Assembly (NCBI RefSeq): GCF_000478985.1
Contig: NZ_AWXB01000041.1
Location: 1 to 64,000, forward strand
Source: Peptoniphilus sp. BV3C26
GTDB taxonomy: Bacteria; Bacillota; Clostridia; Tissierellales; Peptoniphilaceae
DNA length: 64,000 nt
Direction: 5' to 3'
A model generated the notes under the pieces. The model did no database searches. It was not told the origin of the DNA and saw nothing but the letters and a program-made list of their open reading frames with translations. Made by a program: the position numbers and the translations under genes. Below, piece after piece: positions 51,069 through 61,971 of this stretch; positions within the stretch are counted from its first letter, which is position 1; the number at the start of each line of letters is the position of its first letter.

Positions 51069-54000
51069 TTAAATTTAATTTTTCTTTTTTTCTTTTCTTG
51101 TTTTATCACTTTGCCTTCTATTTTTTCCAAATTTTTATTTGCCATGGAAAGCATAAGTTTGATTCTGTTAAATTGATTTACTTCGCTTGCTGATGCATCA
51201 AAGTCTATGGGAACTATATTTACATCACTGTAGTTATTTCTTATTGCCTTTATTACGCCTTTTCCTGTTATATGGTTTGGAAGACATCCAAAGGGTTGAA
51301 CACAAACAATATTTTTTACTCCATGTTCAATTAAATCAACCATTTCTCCCGTTAGAAGCCATCCTTCTCCATATTGATTTGAAAGACTTACATATTCATT
51401 TGCATAGGACATTATTGTTTGAATTTTTTCAGGAACTGGGTAACGGGAATCTTTTAAAAATTCTCTTACTATATTTCTGTAAATGTCTATATATTTTACT
51501 CCCAGGTTTCCTAAAAATCCCGCAAATCTTGATTTTGAAAGCTCTTTCGCTTTTATTTGAGAGTTTTTAAATCCATATAAAATAAAATCCGTTAAGTCTG
51601 ATATTACCGCTTCTGCTCCTTCTTCTTCAAGTTTATCTATTAGATGATTATTTGCAGCTGGTAAATATTTTACAAGTATCTCTCCCACAATGCCAACTTT
51701 TGGTTTAACTTCATCATTAATTTCAAGTCTTGAAAAATCTCTTATCATTGAACTTACATTGGCTCTAAATCTGTTTATGTCAAAGGATTTTTCCTTTTGA
51801 ATTTTTTCAATCCAATTTTCCAGTAAGATATTTGATGAGCCTTTTATCATTTCATAAGGTCTTGTTGCGTGAAGAAGTCTGCTTAAAAGGTCTCCGTACT
51901 GCATTGTAATTATTAATTTTCTAAAAAGTTTTATTATATGGCTTTTAGGAAGTTTTATTCCTGGATGATTTTCTATTCCTTGGAAGGATAGGGCTAAAAC
52001 CGGAACATGTCCATAACCTGCATCTTTTAATGCTTTTCTTATTAAACCTACATAGTTTGATGCTCTACAAGCTCCTCCTGTTTGAGATATTAACAAAGTT
52101 AAATTATCTGTATCGTATTTTCCACTTTTTACTGCATCCATAAATTGACCTACAACAAATGTTGTGGGATAACAAGCATCGTTATTTACATATTTAAGCC
52201 CTTCATTCACAACTTTGCTGTCAACTCTTTCAAGAAGTTCTAAATTAAAACCTTCTTCTTTGAGAATGGATGCAAATAACTTAAAGTGAATAGGTGCCAT
52301 TTGCGGCATTAAAATCGTATGATTTTTTTTGTTTTCTTGAGTAAATAAGACCGGTTCAAATTTATATTTTTTGTTTACTTTTACTAGTTTTCTGTTTTCA
52401 ACTGTTTCAAGCAAAGATCTTATTCTTATTTTTATTGCCCCTAAATTACTTACTTCATCAATTTTTAAAACAGTATGAATTTTATTGTAGGATTTTAAAA
52501 TTTCATTAACTTGATCTGTTGTTATGGCATCTATGCCGCAGCCGAAACTATTAAGTTGAACCATTTCAAGGTTTTCACTTTTCCCTACAAATTTTGCTGC
52601 CCTATATAATCTTGCATGGTAGGTCCATTGATCAAGGACTCTTAAGGATCCGTCAGTATCCGTAAGACCTGCTATGCTGTCCTCAGATAAAACTGCAAGT
52701 CCAAGAGATGTTATAAGTTCAGGTATTCCGTGATTTATTTCAGGATCGATGTGATAGGGTCTTCCCGCAAGAACTATTCCTCTTTTTTTGTTTTTCTTAA
52801 GATATTTAAGGGCATTTATTCCTTGAAGTTCAACATCATATCTATATAAGTCCTGTGCCTTATATCCCGCTCTTACAGCTTCTCTTATTTCATTTACAGG
52901 TATATTTGTAAAAACATCTACCATTCTTTTTTCAAGTTTTTTTCTGTCTGCAAAGGATATAAAAGGATTTAAAAATTTTACATTTTCATTTTTTATATTT
53001 TCAACATTATTTTTTATTACTTCACTATAGCCTGCAACGACAGGACAATTTAAATTGTTGTTTTGATTGTGAAATTCCTTTTCTTCATAAAAAACTCCAG
53101 GATAAAAAATAAATTTTATTCCTTTTTTTATTAAATTTTCAATGTGACCATGACTTATTTTAGCAGGATAACAAGCTGTTTCTGATGTTATTGATTCAAT
53201 ACCTTCTTCATAAGTTTTTCTTGTAGACTCATCGGATAAAACAACATTAAATCCCAAGGTTTCAAAGAAATCATGCCAGAAAGGATAATTTTCATACATG
53301 TTTAAAACTCGAGGTATGCCTACTTTTCCCCTTCTTCCGTCACTAAATTCTTTTAAATTAAAAAGTCTTTCGTATTTATACTTATATAAGTTTGGAATTT
53401 CTACATCTGATTTTATAGAAAGACCTGAGCCTCTTTCACATCTGTTGCCTGAAATATATCTCTTATTATTTGGAAATATGTTAACTCTTAAAGCACAATT
53501 ATTTGTACATCTTCCGCATTTTGCATCCATAGTTTTGTAAGTAAATTTTTTCAAATCTTCAAAAGATATAATTGTCGATTTTTCTTTTGCTCTTTCCTTG
53601 GATATAAGGGCCATTCCAAAAGCACCCATCAACCCTGAAATAGATGGTCTCGTAGCATTTCTTCCCGTTATTATTTCAAAAGCTCTTAAAACTGCATCAC
53701 TTAAAAATGTTCCCCCTTGAACCACAATATGTTTTCCAAGTTCTTTAGGGTCTCTGATTTTTATTACTTTTTGAATTGCATTTCTTATTACAGAAAATGC
53801 TAGACCTGCGGAAATATCTTCCAGGTTTGCCCCTTCTTTTTGTGCCTGTTTTACATTTGAATTCATAAATACTGTACAGCGGCTTCCTAAGTCTACAGGA
53901 TTTTTAGATTTTAAAGCTTCTTTAGAAAATTCTTCAGCATTCATATTTACGCTTCTTGCAAAAGTTTCAAGAAAAGATCCACAACCTGAGGAACATGCTT

Positions 54001-55321
54001 CATTTAATAAAATTGATTCTATTATTCCATTTTCAATTTTCATGCTCTTCATATCTTGTCCACCAATATCAATTACAAAATCAACATCAGGTTCAAAGAA
54101 TTTTGCAGCCTTAAAATGAGCAATAGTTTCAACTTCTCCAAAGTCCAAATTAAAAGCAGCTTTTAAAAATTCCTCTCCATAACCTGTGGAGCCACTGGAT
54201 TTAATTATGGATTTTGGGTTTTTGTTTTCATAGATATAAAGGAGTTGATCTAAAATAATTTTTAGTGGATCTCCCTTGTTTGAACTGTAATATGAATATA
54301 AAAGCTCATTGTCTTCGCTTATAAGCACAAGTTTTGAAGTTGTTGATCCTGAATCAATTCCAAGGTACATATTTCCTTCATAACTTTTAAAATCTCTTGA
54401 TTTTATCCTTTTTATGCTATGACTTTTTCTAAAGTTTTCTAAATCTTCTTCATCTTTAAAAAGAGGCTTTAATTTATTTTCCTTGCTGACAATATTTTCT
54501 CTTTCTTCATTAACTTTTTTATAAAGTTCTTTGAAAGTTATGATTTCAGAATCAATACCCGAAAGAGCTGCCCCTATTGCAACAAAAATTTCTGAATTTT
54601 CAGGAATAATTATTTCATCATCTTTTAAATTTAAAGTTTCAATAAATCTTTCTCTAAGCATGGGCAGAAAATGAAGAGGTCCTCCTAAAAAGGCGATATG
54701 TCCTCTTATAGGCCTGCCACAGGCAAGATTTGAAATTGTTTGATTTACAACTGATTGAAAAACTGAAACTGCTATATCTTCTTTGCTTGCCCCTTGATTA
54801 ATCAGAGCTTGAATATCTGTTTTTGCAAAAACACCACACCTGGAGGCTATGGGATAAATTTTTTTATAATTTTTTGCAAGCTCATTAAGTCCAGAGCTGT
54901 CTGTTCTTAGAAGTGTTGCCATTTGATCTATAAATGCACCAGTTCCTCCCGCGCAAATAGAATTCATTCTCTGCTCAAGGCTTCCTCTTAAATATGTTAT
55001 TTTTGAATCTTCTCCACCTAATTCAATTGCAATATCTGTTTTAGGTATAAATTTTGAAATTGCTAGAGTTCCCGCAACAACTTCCTGAATAAATTCAATA
55101 TCGAAAATTTGATTGACCCAAAGCCCTCCTGAACCTGTTACATTTATAGTTACATAGTCCTTTGAAAATAATTTATATGCATCAGTAATTACTTGTCTTA
55201 CGGTTAATTTTACATCAGAAAAATGACGCCTGTAAGTTGAGTATAAAATGTTTAGGTTTTCATCTAAAGCCACTAATTTAACAGTTGTTGAACCTACATC
55301 AAGTCCAAGATTTATAATCAT
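51065..55321 (-). CDS. 2-hydroxyacyl-CoA dehydratase activase-related fusion protein
   Basis: Giant 1418-residue protein. Two BadF/BcrA-type ASKHA ATPase domains begin GLDVGSTTVKLVALDEN (N-terminus) and GIDSGSTTSKLVLISED (about 323); each has a cluster-ligand loop (CAGGTGAFIDQM; CSSGCGSFLETF). A cysteine-rich CGRCTNNC region (about 600) is followed by DUF2229- and HgdB-like parts with ETACYPAKISHGH, GCGIDAITTDQV, NNDACYPTTFVVGQF and QPFGCLPNHITGKG. Such fusions are common in anaerobic Firmicutes. The physiological dehydration is unknown. Monocistronic, with AGGAGGAA site and a TATAAT at 55348-55353. Confidence 0.88.
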   Translation of the reverse strand: MIINLGLDVGSTTVKLVALDENLNILYSTYRRHFSDVKLTVRQVITDAYKLFSKDYVTINVTGSGGLWVNQIFDIEFIQEVVAGTLAISKFIPKTDIAIELGGEDSKITYLRGSLEQRMNSICAGGTGAFIDQMATLLRTDSSGLNELAKNYKKIYPIASRCGVFAKTDIQALINQGASKEDIAVSVFQSVVNQTISNLACGRPIRGHIAFLGGPLHFLPMLRERFIETLNLKDDEIIIPENSEIFVAIGAALSGIDSEIITFKELYKKVNEERENIVSKENKLKPLFKDEEDLENFRKSHSIKRIKSRDFKSYEGNMYLGIDSGSTTSKLVLISEDNELLYSYYSSNKGDPLKIILDQLLYIYENKNPKSIIKSSGSTGYGEEFLKAAFNLDFGEVETIAHFKAAKFFEPDVDFVIDIGGQDMKSMKIENGIIESILLNEACSSGCGSFLETFARSVNMNAEEFSKEALKSKNPVDLGSRCTVFMNSNVKQAQKEGANLEDISAGLAFSVIRNAIQKVIKIRDPKELGKHIVVQGGTFLSDAVLRAFEIITGRNATRPSISGLMGAFGMALISKERAKEKSTIISFEDLKKFTYKTMDAKCGRCTNNCALRVNIFPNNKRYISGNRCERGSGLSIKSDVEIPNLYKYKYERLFNLKEFSDGRRGKVGIPRVLNMYENYPFWHDFFETLGFNVVLSDESTRKTYEEGIESITSETACYPAKISHGHIENLIKKGIKFIFYPGVFYEEKEFHNQNNNLNCPVVAGYSEVIKNNVENIKNENVKFLNPFISFADRKKLEKRMVDVFTNIPVNEIREAVRAGYKAQDLYRYDVELQGINALKYLKKNKKRGIVLAGRPYHIDPEINHGIPELITSLGLAVLSEDSIAGLTDTDGSLRVLDQWTYHARLYRAAKFVGKSENLEMVQLNSFGCGIDAITTDQVNEILKSYNKIHTVLKIDEVSNLGAIKIRIRSLLETVENRKLVKVNKKYKFEPVLFTQENKKNHTILMPQMAPIHFKLFASILKEEGFNLELLERVDSKVVNEGLKYVNNDACYPTTFVVGQFMDAVKSGKYDTDNLTLLISQTGGACRASNYVGLIRKALKDAGYGHVPVLALSFQGIENHPGIKLPKSHIIKLFRKLIITMQYGDLLSRLLHATRPYEMIKGSSNILLENWIEKIQKEKSFDINRFRANVSSMIRDFSRLEINDEVKPKVGIVGEILVKYLPAANNHLIDKLEEEGAEAVISDLTDFILYGFKNSQIKAKELSKSRFAGFLGNLGVKYIDIYRNIVREFLKDSRYPVPEKIQTIMSYANEYVSLSNQYGEGWLLTGEMVDLIEHGVKNIVCVQPFGCLPNHITGKGVIKAIRNNYSDVNIVPIDFDASASEVNQFNRIKLMLSMANKNLEKIEGKVIKQEKKKRKIKFK

Positions 55322-55356
55322 CCTTTTATTCCTCCTGTATATTTAACATTATACCC

Positions 55357-55385
55357 AAAAAAAGAACTTCAATTAAATGAAGTTC
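55357..55385 (-). terminator. Terminator after the L,D-transpeptidase gene
   Basis: GAACTTCA-TTTAAT-TGAAGTTC followed by seven T; the next promoter's -10 begins 3 bases later, so the two signals are packed together. Confidence 0.9.
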
Positions 55386-55391
55386 AAAATT

Positions 55392-56168
55392 TTAATATTC
55401 CAAAAGTTCTCCAGAAATATATTCTTTTTCTTTTTCAGTCCCTAAATTTTTGTCGTTGCTATTTTGAACTTGAGCTTCTGTATTTTTATCAACAAATTCA
55501 AAATATTGGGCAATTCCCCAACTGTTAAGTTCCTCATCGGTTCCTAAATATACCGGCATACCTACTTTTGAATTTGGAAAAATATAATTTTCTATGTCAT
55601 AATTAAACATTCTTACACAACCATTTGAAACATATCTTCCTATTTCATGAGGTTTTATAGTTCCATGTATGCCATATCCGCTAAAGTTTTGTAAATTTAA
55701 ACCCATCCATCTTTCTCCAAGGGGATTTTTAGGATCATCAGAACTTGTAGGTTTATATTTTCCTCCCATTCCTCCCCATGCAGGATTCATGTGCTTATTT
55801 TTAATTTTACCAATCGCTGAAGGGGTTGGAGTTTTACTTGTTCCAACTGCCACCGGAAATTTATATTTAACTTTATCTCCTGTATACATGGTTAAAATTC
55901 TTTTTGATTTGTTTACAACTATCCAGTTCCCATCAGTTGGTGCTTTTACATAATCTCTTACTCTTACATTTTCATTGTATAGAACTTTTTTTGTATTATC
56001 ATCTATTCTTCCTGTTACAGGAACATTTAAAGTTGCCTGAAATTTTTTTATTTCGGCAATTCGGCTTGCCCCTTTTAAATTCATAAAATTATTAGGTCTT
56101 GTATAAGCAAATATTGTGCCTGGCAAAAGAGAAACAACAAGTCCCAATATTAAAAATTTATTTTTCAT
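55392..56168 (-). CDS. L,D-transpeptidase (YkuD family)
   Basis: Peptidoglycan cross-linking enzyme, exported by an N-terminal signal peptide ([21 protein letters not shown]). A short peptidoglycan-binding-like segment ([24 protein letters not shown]) is followed by the YkuD domain with the HGT...SNGCVRM signature: His168 and nucleophile Cys184. I take ATG 56168 (AGGTGA nearby) rather than the one 9 bases upstream. Its 5' end overlaps the end of uvrA, so it may be co-transcribed with uvrBA. Confidence 0.9.
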   Translation of the reverse strand: MKNKFLILGLVVSLLPGTIFAYTRPNNFMNLKGASRIAEIKKFQATLNVPVTGRIDDNTKKVLYNENVRVRDYVKAPTDGNWIVVNKSKRILTMYTGDKVKYKFPVAVGTSKTPTPSAIGKIKNKHMNPAWGGMGGKYKPTSSDDPKNPLGERWMGLNLQNFSGYGIHGTIKPHEIGRYVSNGCVRMFNYDIENYIFPNSKVGMPVYLGTDEELNSWGIAQYFEFVDKNTEAQVQNSNDKNLGTEKEKEYISGELLEY

Positions 56169-58986
56169 TACTTTCACCTAAAACTTTCTTTAAAAACTTT
56201 CCTGTCCATGAATTTTTATTTTTTGCGATTTCTTCCGGTCTTCCTTGGGCGACAATTTGTCCTCCCCCATCTCCACCTTCAGGACCTAAATCTATAATGT
56301 GGTCTGCTGTTTTTATAACATCAAGATTGTGTTCAATAACAACAACTGTGTTTCCTCTTTCTACAAGCTTTTCTAAAACTTTAATAAGCATATGAATATC
56401 TGCTGTGTGAAGTCCTGTTGTAGGTTCATCTAAAATATATATTGTTTTTCCTGTAGCTTGTTTAGATAATTCCGTAGCAAGTTTTACCCTTTGAGCCTCT
56501 CCTCCGGAAAGTTGAGTTGAAGGTTGACCTAATTTTATATAACCAAGACCTACATCTTTTAAAGTTTTTAATTTTTTTACAAGTCTGGGATGATTTTCAA
56601 AAAATTCCAAAGCTTCTTCAACAGTCATATCTAAAACTTGGGAAATATTTTTCCCCTTATATTCAACTTGTAAGGTTTCTCTATTATACCTCATTCCCTT
56701 GCAAACTTCACATGGAACATATACATCTGGTAAAAAATGCATTTCAACTTTTATAATTCCATCACCCTTACAGGCTTCGCAACGGCCTCCCTTAACATTA
56801 AAAGAAAATCTGCCTTTTTTATATCCTCGCATTTTTGCTTCATTTGTCATGGCAAAAATATCTCTTATTATGTCAAAAGTTCCTGTATAAGTTGCAGGAT
56901 TTGAACGCGGTGTCCTTCCAATAGGACTTTGATCTATATTTACAACCTTATCAATAAATTGAAGACCTTCTATTTTCTCATATTTTCCCGGCTTTATCCT
57001 TGATTTGTTTATATTTTGAGCAAGGGCCTTATATAAAATTTCATTAATGAGAGAAGATTTTCCACTTCCGGAAACTCCCGTAACGCATAAAAATTGTCCC
57101 AAGGGAAATTCAACATCAATATTTTTTAAATTATTTTCCTTAGCTCCAATTATTTTTAAACTTTCCTCTTTGTAGGGTCTTCTTTCTTTAGGCACCTCAA
57201 TTTTTTTCTTTCCTGATAAATATTGACCAGTAATAGAATCTTCCACTTTTTCAATATCTTCTATGGAACCCTGAGCGACTATATGACCGCCGTTAATTCC
57301 TGCCCCTGGTCCAATATCAACTATCATGTCAGCAGCCCTCATAGTGTCCTCGTCGTGCTCTACAACTATTAATGTGTTGCCTAGGTCCGTTAAATCTCTA
57401 AGGGCAGATAAAAGTTTATCATTATCCCTTTGATGAAGTCCTATAGAAGGTTCGTCAAGAACATATAAAACTCCAACTAAATGAGAGCCTATTTGAGTTG
57501 CCAGTCTTATTCTCTGTGCTTCACCACCAGAAAGAGTACCTGCCATTCTTGAGAGGGTTAAATATTCAAGACCCACTTTTTGTAAAAAGCCAAGCCTTTC
57601 TTTAATTTCTTTAACTAATTGTCTTGCTATTATTTGTTCTTTTTCAGAAAGTTTTATTTCATCAAAAAATTTAAGAGCCTTGGAAATTGAAAGATCTGTG
57701 AGTTCAAAAATATTCAAACCATTAACCTTAACTGACAGTGATGCCTCTTTCAGCCTTTTTCCATGACAAGTGGGACAGGGTTCATCGCTCATAAATTCAG
57801 CTATTCTTTCAATTATCCTGTCTGAACTTGTTTCAATGTATCGTCTTTTTAAATTTCTTACTACCCCTTCCCAACTGCCTCTGAAATCTTTTAACCCTGA
57901 AAACATTGAATCAAATTTAAAAGAAATAATTTTATTAGATCCATATAAAATAGCATCAATAAGTTCTTTGGGAGCATTTTTTATAGGCTCTTTAATGGAA
58001 AAATGAAAAGCTTTAGCAAGGGCTTTAAAAGTTTCCATGTAATAAGTTCCATCATTATTTGTATAAGCAGCTATAGCTCCATCAGCGATGGATAAATCTT
58101 TGTTGGGAATAATTAAATCCGGATCAGGTTCCTTTGAAAAACCCAATCCCTTACAATCGGGACAAGCTCCTAAAGGAGAATTAAAAGAAAAAGACCTTGG
58201 CGTAATTTCTTCAATGACAATTCCGCAATCTGGACAGGCAAGTTTTGTTGAAAAAGTAAATACCTCTCCATCAAGGACTTGAACATTTACAAGACCTCCT
58301 GAAAGTCCCACTGCAAGCTCAAGAGAATCTGTAAGTCTGCTTTGGCTTCCCTCTTTTATAATAATTCTATCTACAACAACACTTATATCGTGTTTTATAT
58401 TTTTATCAAGTTCAATATTTTCAGACAGCTCGTGAGTTTCTCCATCGATTACAACTCTTACATAGCCATCTTTCAAAATCTTTTCTAAAACTTTTTTATG
58501 ACTGCCCTTTCTCTGTCTAATGATGGGCGCAAGGACCATAAGCCTTGTTCTTTCCGGCAATTGGCTTAAATCATCCACCATTTGATCTATTGTGTAGGAA
58601 GTTATTTCCTTGCCACATTTAGGACAATAAGGATGCCCAACCCTTGCATATAAAAGTCTCAAATAATCATAAATTTCCGTTACAGTTCCCACTGTAGAAC
58701 GGGGATTTTTACTTGTAGTTTTCTGATCAATAGAAATAGACGGACTTAAACCATCAATATATTCCACATCAGGTTTGTCCATCTGTCCTAAAAATTGTCT
58801 TGCGTAAGAAGATAAGCTTTCCACATATCTCCTTTGGCCTTCAGCATAAATAGTATCAAAGGCAAGAGAAGACTTGCCACTTCCTGAAAGTCCTGTAAAA
58901 ACAATAAATTTATTTCTTGGAAGAGTAAGATCAATATTTTTTAAATTATGTTGTCTTGCTCCCTTTATAACAATATTTTCGTTCAA
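56158..58986 (-). CDS. uvrA: Excinuclease ABC subunit A
   Basis: Damage-recognition ATPase of nucleotide excision repair, 942 residues. Two ABC modules: Walker [15 protein letters not shown] and [14 protein letters not shown]; signatures [16 protein letters not shown] and [16 protein letters not shown]. Zinc sites: CPDC...CPDCKG and CEACKGDG...CEVCKG. The insertion motif [32 protein letters not shown] is conserved. It overlaps uvrB by 4 bases and is co-regulated through the upstream SOS box. Confidence 0.97.
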   Translation of the reverse strand: MNENIVIKGARQHNLKNIDLTLPRNKFIVFTGLSGSGKSSLAFDTIYAEGQRRYVESLSSYARQFLGQMDKPDVEYIDGLSPSISIDQKTTSKNPRSTVGTVTEIYDYLRLLYARVGHPYCPKCGKEITSYTIDQMVDDLSQLPERTRLMVLAPIIRQRKGSHKKVLEKILKDGYVRVVIDGETHELSENIELDKNIKHDISVVVDRIIIKEGSQSRLTDSLELAVGLSGGLVNVQVLDGEVFTFSTKLACPDCGIVIEEITPRSFSFNSPLGACPDCKGLGFSKEPDPDLIIPNKDLSIADGAIAAYTNNDGTYYMETFKALAKAFHFSIKEPIKNAPKELIDAILYGSNKIISFKFDSMFSGLKDFRGSWEGVVRNLKRRYIETSSDRIIERIAEFMSDEPCPTCHGKRLKEASLSVKVNGLNIFELTDLSISKALKFFDEIKLSEKEQIIARQLVKEIKERLGFLQKVGLEYLTLSRMAGTLSGGEAQRIRLATQIGSHLVGVLYVLDEPSIGLHQRDNDKLLSALRDLTDLGNTLIVVEHDEDTMRAADMIVDIGPGAGINGGHIVAQGSIEDIEKVEDSITGQYLSGKKKIEVPKERRPYKEESLKIIGAKENNLKNIDVEFPLGQFLCVTGVSGSGKSSLINEILYKALAQNINKSRIKPGKYEKIEGLQFIDKVVNIDQSPIGRTPRSNPATYTGTFDIIRDIFAMTNEAKMRGYKKGRFSFNVKGGRCEACKGDGIIKVEMHFLPDVYVPCEVCKGMRYNRETLQVEYKGKNISQVLDMTVEEALEFFENHPRLVKKLKTLKDVGLGYIKLGQPSTQLSGGEAQRVKLATELSKQATGKTIYILDEPTTGLHTADIHMLIKVLEKLVERGNTVVVIEHNLDVIKTADHIIDLGPEGGDGGGQIVAQGRPEEIAKNKNSWTGKFLKKVLGESNEK

Positions 58987-60953
58987 TCAATCACCATCTT
59001 TTGTAACTGGGAAATCTTATCCCTAATTTCAGCAGCTCGCTCAAAATTAAGCTCTTCTGCACATTTATACATTTCCATTTTTAAAGCTTCAATCATAGAA
59101 TTCAGTTCATCAATTGAAATATCATCATCAACTTCAAAACTCTTCTTATCTTCAGCCGCTATAGTGTTAGCAATAACATCCCTTATATCTTTAACAATAG
59201 ACTTTGGAGTAATGCCATGTTCAATATTATATTTATTTTGAATTTCTCTTCTTCTGTTAGTTATATCAATAGTTACTCCCATAGATTTTGTAATAGAGTC
59301 TGCATACATTATAACCTTTCCGTCAACATTTCTTGCAGCCCTTCCGGAAGTTTGAATAAGAGAAGTTTCACTTCTTAAAAATCCTTCTTTATCAGCATCT
59401 AAAATTGCAATCAAACTTACCTCCGGTAAATCCAGCCCCTCCCTAAGTAAGTTTATGCCAACTAATACATCATATACCCCAAGTCTTAAATCTCTAATAA
59501 TTTTCATTCTTTCAATAGTATCAACATCCGAGTGCATATAAGTAACCTTTATTCCCAGTTCCTTAAAATATTTTGTCAGATCCTCTGCCATTCTTTTAGT
59601 TAAAGTAGTTATTAAAGTCCTCTCTTTTTTCTCAGTCCTAAGATTAATTTCCTTTATAAGGTCGTCAATTTGATTTTTAATAGGTCTCACTTCAATAATA
59701 GGGTCTAAAAGTCCCGTAGGTCTTATGATTTGTTCCACAAAATTTTCTTCATGTTCCTTTTCGTAAGGACCAGGAGTAGCAGAAACATAAATACATTGAT
59801 TCATCATGCCCTCAAACTCATCAAACTTTAAAGGTCTGTTGTCAAGAGCCGAAGGAAGTCTAAAACCATAATCTACAAGAGTTTGTTTTCTTTGCCTATC
59901 TCCATTATACATACCTCTAATTTGAGGAATTGTAGCATGGGATTCATCAATAATTGTAATAAAATCCTTGGGAAAATAATCAATTAAAGTATAGGGTCTC
60001 GACCCAGGAGCACGACCAGAAAGATGCCTTGAATAATTTTCAATTCCATTACAAAAGCCCATTTCTTTTAACATTTCAAGATCATACCTTGTTCTTTGCT
60101 CCAATCTTTGAGCTTCAAGAAGTTTTTCTTGACCCTTAAGCTCCCTTAGTCTTTCTTCCAGCTCCTCTTCAATAGTAACAATGGCCCTTTCAACTTTTTC
60201 AAATCCAGTAACAAAGTGAGAAGCAGGATAAATTGCAATATGATTTCTATATCCAATAACCTGTCCAGTTAAAGCATTAATTTCAGTAATCCTGTCAACC
60301 TCATCTCCGAAAAACTCAATTCTTATAGAATTTTCAGAAGAATTTGCAGGAAAAACTTCAAGAGAATCTCCTCTGACTCTAAAAGTTCCCCTTTCAAAAT
60401 TTATATCATTTCTAACATACTGAATATCTACAAGCTTTGACATAACTTCATTTCTATCTTTAATCATGCCTGGCCTTAAAGAAACAACTAAATTTTCATA
60501 ATCAATAGGATCCCCAAGACCATATATACAAGACACAGAAGCAACAATAATTACATCTCGTCTTTCAAAAAGAGACATTGTAGCAGAGTGCCTAAGCTTA
60601 TCTATTTCATCATTAATTGAAGCATCCTTTTCAATAAATAAATCAGAACCAGGAACATAAGCTTCCGGTTGATAATAATCATAATAACTTACAAAATATT
60701 CAACGGAATTTTCAGGAAAAAATTCCTTAAACTCGCTGCAAAGTTGATAAGCGAGAGTTTTATTGTGGGCAATAACAAGAGTCGGTCTTTGAACTTTTTC
60801 AATAATATTTGCCATAGTAAAAGTCTTACCGGAACCTGTAACTCCAAGAAGGGTTTGATGTTTATAATTTTTTTCAAGTCCCCTTACAAGACCCTCAATA
60901 GCTTGAGGCTGATCTCCTGTAGGTTTAAATTTAGAATGTATTTTAAAATCCAT
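58983..60953 (-). CDS. uvrB: Excinuclease ABC subunit B
   Basis: DEAD-box-like helicase that verifies damage and recruits UvrC, 656 residues. Motifs: Walker [15 protein letters not shown], the beta-hairpin region [42 protein letters not shown] and the C-terminal UVR coiled coil ([25 protein letters not shown]). I choose the ATG at 60953 with GAGGGAGGG before it. It is the first gene of uvrB-uvrA. Confidence 0.97.
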   Translation of the reverse strand: MDFKIHSKFKPTGDQPQAIEGLVRGLEKNYKHQTLLGVTGSGKTFTMANIIEKVQRPTLVIAHNKTLAYQLCSEFKEFFPENSVEYFVSYYDYYQPEAYVPGSDLFIEKDASINDEIDKLRHSATMSLFERRDVIIVASVSCIYGLGDPIDYENLVVSLRPGMIKDRNEVMSKLVDIQYVRNDINFERGTFRVRGDSLEVFPANSSENSIRIEFFGDEVDRITEINALTGQVIGYRNHIAIYPASHFVTGFEKVERAIVTIEEELEERLRELKGQEKLLEAQRLEQRTRYDLEMLKEMGFCNGIENYSRHLSGRAPGSRPYTLIDYFPKDFITIIDESHATIPQIRGMYNGDRQRKQTLVDYGFRLPSALDNRPLKFDEFEGMMNQCIYVSATPGPYEKEHEENFVEQIIRPTGLLDPIIEVRPIKNQIDDLIKEINLRTEKKERTLITTLTKRMAEDLTKYFKELGIKVTYMHSDVDTIERMKIIRDLRLGVYDVLVGINLLREGLDLPEVSLIAILDADKEGFLRSETSLIQTSGRAARNVDGKVIMYADSITKSMGVTIDITNRRREIQNKYNIEHGITPKSIVKDIRDVIANTIAAEDKKSFEVDDDISIDELNSMIEALKMEMYKCAEELNFERAAEIRDKISQLQKMVID

Positions 60954-60991
60954 TTTTCCCTCCCTCTTTTTAACTCTAAGATACAATTACA

Positions 60992-61020
60992 ATTGTATAA
61001 GAAAATGAACAAACGTTCAA
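60992..61020 (-). promoter_or_regulatory. Promoter of uvrB-uvrA
   Basis: TTGAAC (61015-61020), 17-base spacer, TACAAT (60992-60997). The -10 lies within another dyad, ATACAAT-TACA-ATTGTAT (60981-60998). Confidence 0.78.
61006..61019. promoter_or_regulatory. LexA (SOS) box
   Basis: TGAAC-GTTT-GTTCA on the minus strand: the GAAC-N4-GTTC dyad of the Gram-positive LexA (DinR) site, overlapping the -35 box. It implies DNA-damage induction of uvrBA. Confidence 0.82.
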
Positions 61021-61067
61021 GAAAATAAAAAATTTTTACAAAGATAAAATGATTTGTAAAAATTTTC

Positions 61068-61097
61068 TTGACTTAACCCTTCAAGTTCTTGTATAAT
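61068..61097 (+). promoter_or_regulatory. Promoter of tRNA-Lys
   Basis: TTGACT (61068-61073), 18-base spacer, TATAAT (61092-61097), 20 bases before the tRNA. Confidence 0.82.
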
Positions 61098-61117
61098 GTA
61101 CAAGTTGAATAACTTAT

Positions 61118-61193
61118 GCACTTTTAGCTCAGATGGTAGAGCAACTGACTCTTAATCAGTGGGCCCAGGGTTCGAGTCCCTGAAAGTGCACCA
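61118..61193 (+). tRNA. trnK: tRNA-Lys (CTT anticodon)
   Basis: A 76-base cloverleaf: acceptor GCACTTT/AAAGTGC, anticodon stem ACTGA-CTCTTAA-TCAGT giving CTT, T arm CAGGGTTCGAGTCCCTG and encoded CCA. Single gene with own promoter and terminator. Confidence 0.97.
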
Positions 61194-61196
61194 TGA

Positions 61197-61227
61197 CCTT
61201 GAAATTTTATAATTTCAAGGTTTTTTT
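61197..61227 (+). terminator. Terminator after tRNA-Lys
   Basis: CCTTGAAATT/AATTTCAAGG stem (61197-61206 with 61211-61220), followed by seven T. Confidence 0.92.
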
Positions 61228-61248
61228 ATTTTTAAATAAAAATCCCTT

Positions 61249-61837
61249 TTATTGAAATTTATAAAAAGCAGTTTCAAAATCGTATTTTTCTAAATCTTTT
61301 ATAATATTTTCCTCTTTATCTCCATCTATTAAAAGGACTTTTCTTCCAACACTATCTTTAAAGAAAAGATTCATATCTTTTTTTTCTTTTATTAAATTCC
61401 AAAACTTCTTTTTCTTCTAAGCTACAAAGTGTAAGGTCACTTTGATCGCTGATTTTGTTTTCCATACCTTTTTTTAAATTGTTTTCTTGAGAAAAATCCT
61501 TGGCTGCCTTAATAATAAAAAATTTATAATCAAAAATCCCTGAAAAATCATCAAGAGGGAGTAAGAATCTTTCTTTGCTTCCTCCTCCTAAAATTACAAG
61601 TCTTTTATATTGGGAAGATTTTAAAAACAACTTACTTGGCAAAATTATTTCTTCAATGCCAAGACCTCTTGGAGCTTCCATTCCAAATGCCGATGTAAGA
61701 ATTACCGGTTCATAAACTTTAAAATCTTCAATTTTATCTTCAAGCTCTCTTGCAAAAGCAAGAGCCCTATTATCATCTATATGACCTATAAGAGAAATAA
61801 ATTCTCCACCCTTTAAATTTAAAATATCTTTAAGCAT
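61249..61837 (-). pseudogene. Protein of unknown function, frame broken by one base
   Basis: Starts at ATG 61837 behind AGGAGGAAAT with an extended -10 (TGTTATAAT) further up. The first 159 codons end in a divergent tail after EVLEFNKRKK. Removing one A at the A8 run (T8 at 61378-61385 on the plus strand) continues the frame as DMNLFFKDSVGRKVLLIDGD to a TAA at 61249, giving about 195 residues. It shows alternating strands and helices (FISLIGHIDDNRALAFAREL, RLVILGGGSKERFLLPL) suggestive of a Rossmann-like fold. I recognise no family. Confidence 0.6.
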
Positions 61838-61920
61838 ATTTCCTCCTAAGTAAAATTATAACATTTTATTTAAAAAATAAATTTTTAAGCTTTGTATGTA
61901 AATTTATATCTTTAATAATA

Positions 61921-61962
61921 AAAAATCCCAATCTTCAATAAGTATGAAAATTGGAATTTTTT
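61921..61962 (-). terminator. Terminator after hprK
   Basis: Imperfect long stem: AAAAAT, CCAAT and TTCA pair with TGAA, ATTGG and ATTTTT, with two mismatches. It ends in T-rich sequence on the minus strand, about 10 bases past the hprK stop. Confidence 0.7.
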
Positions 61963-61971
61963 ATCTTTACT

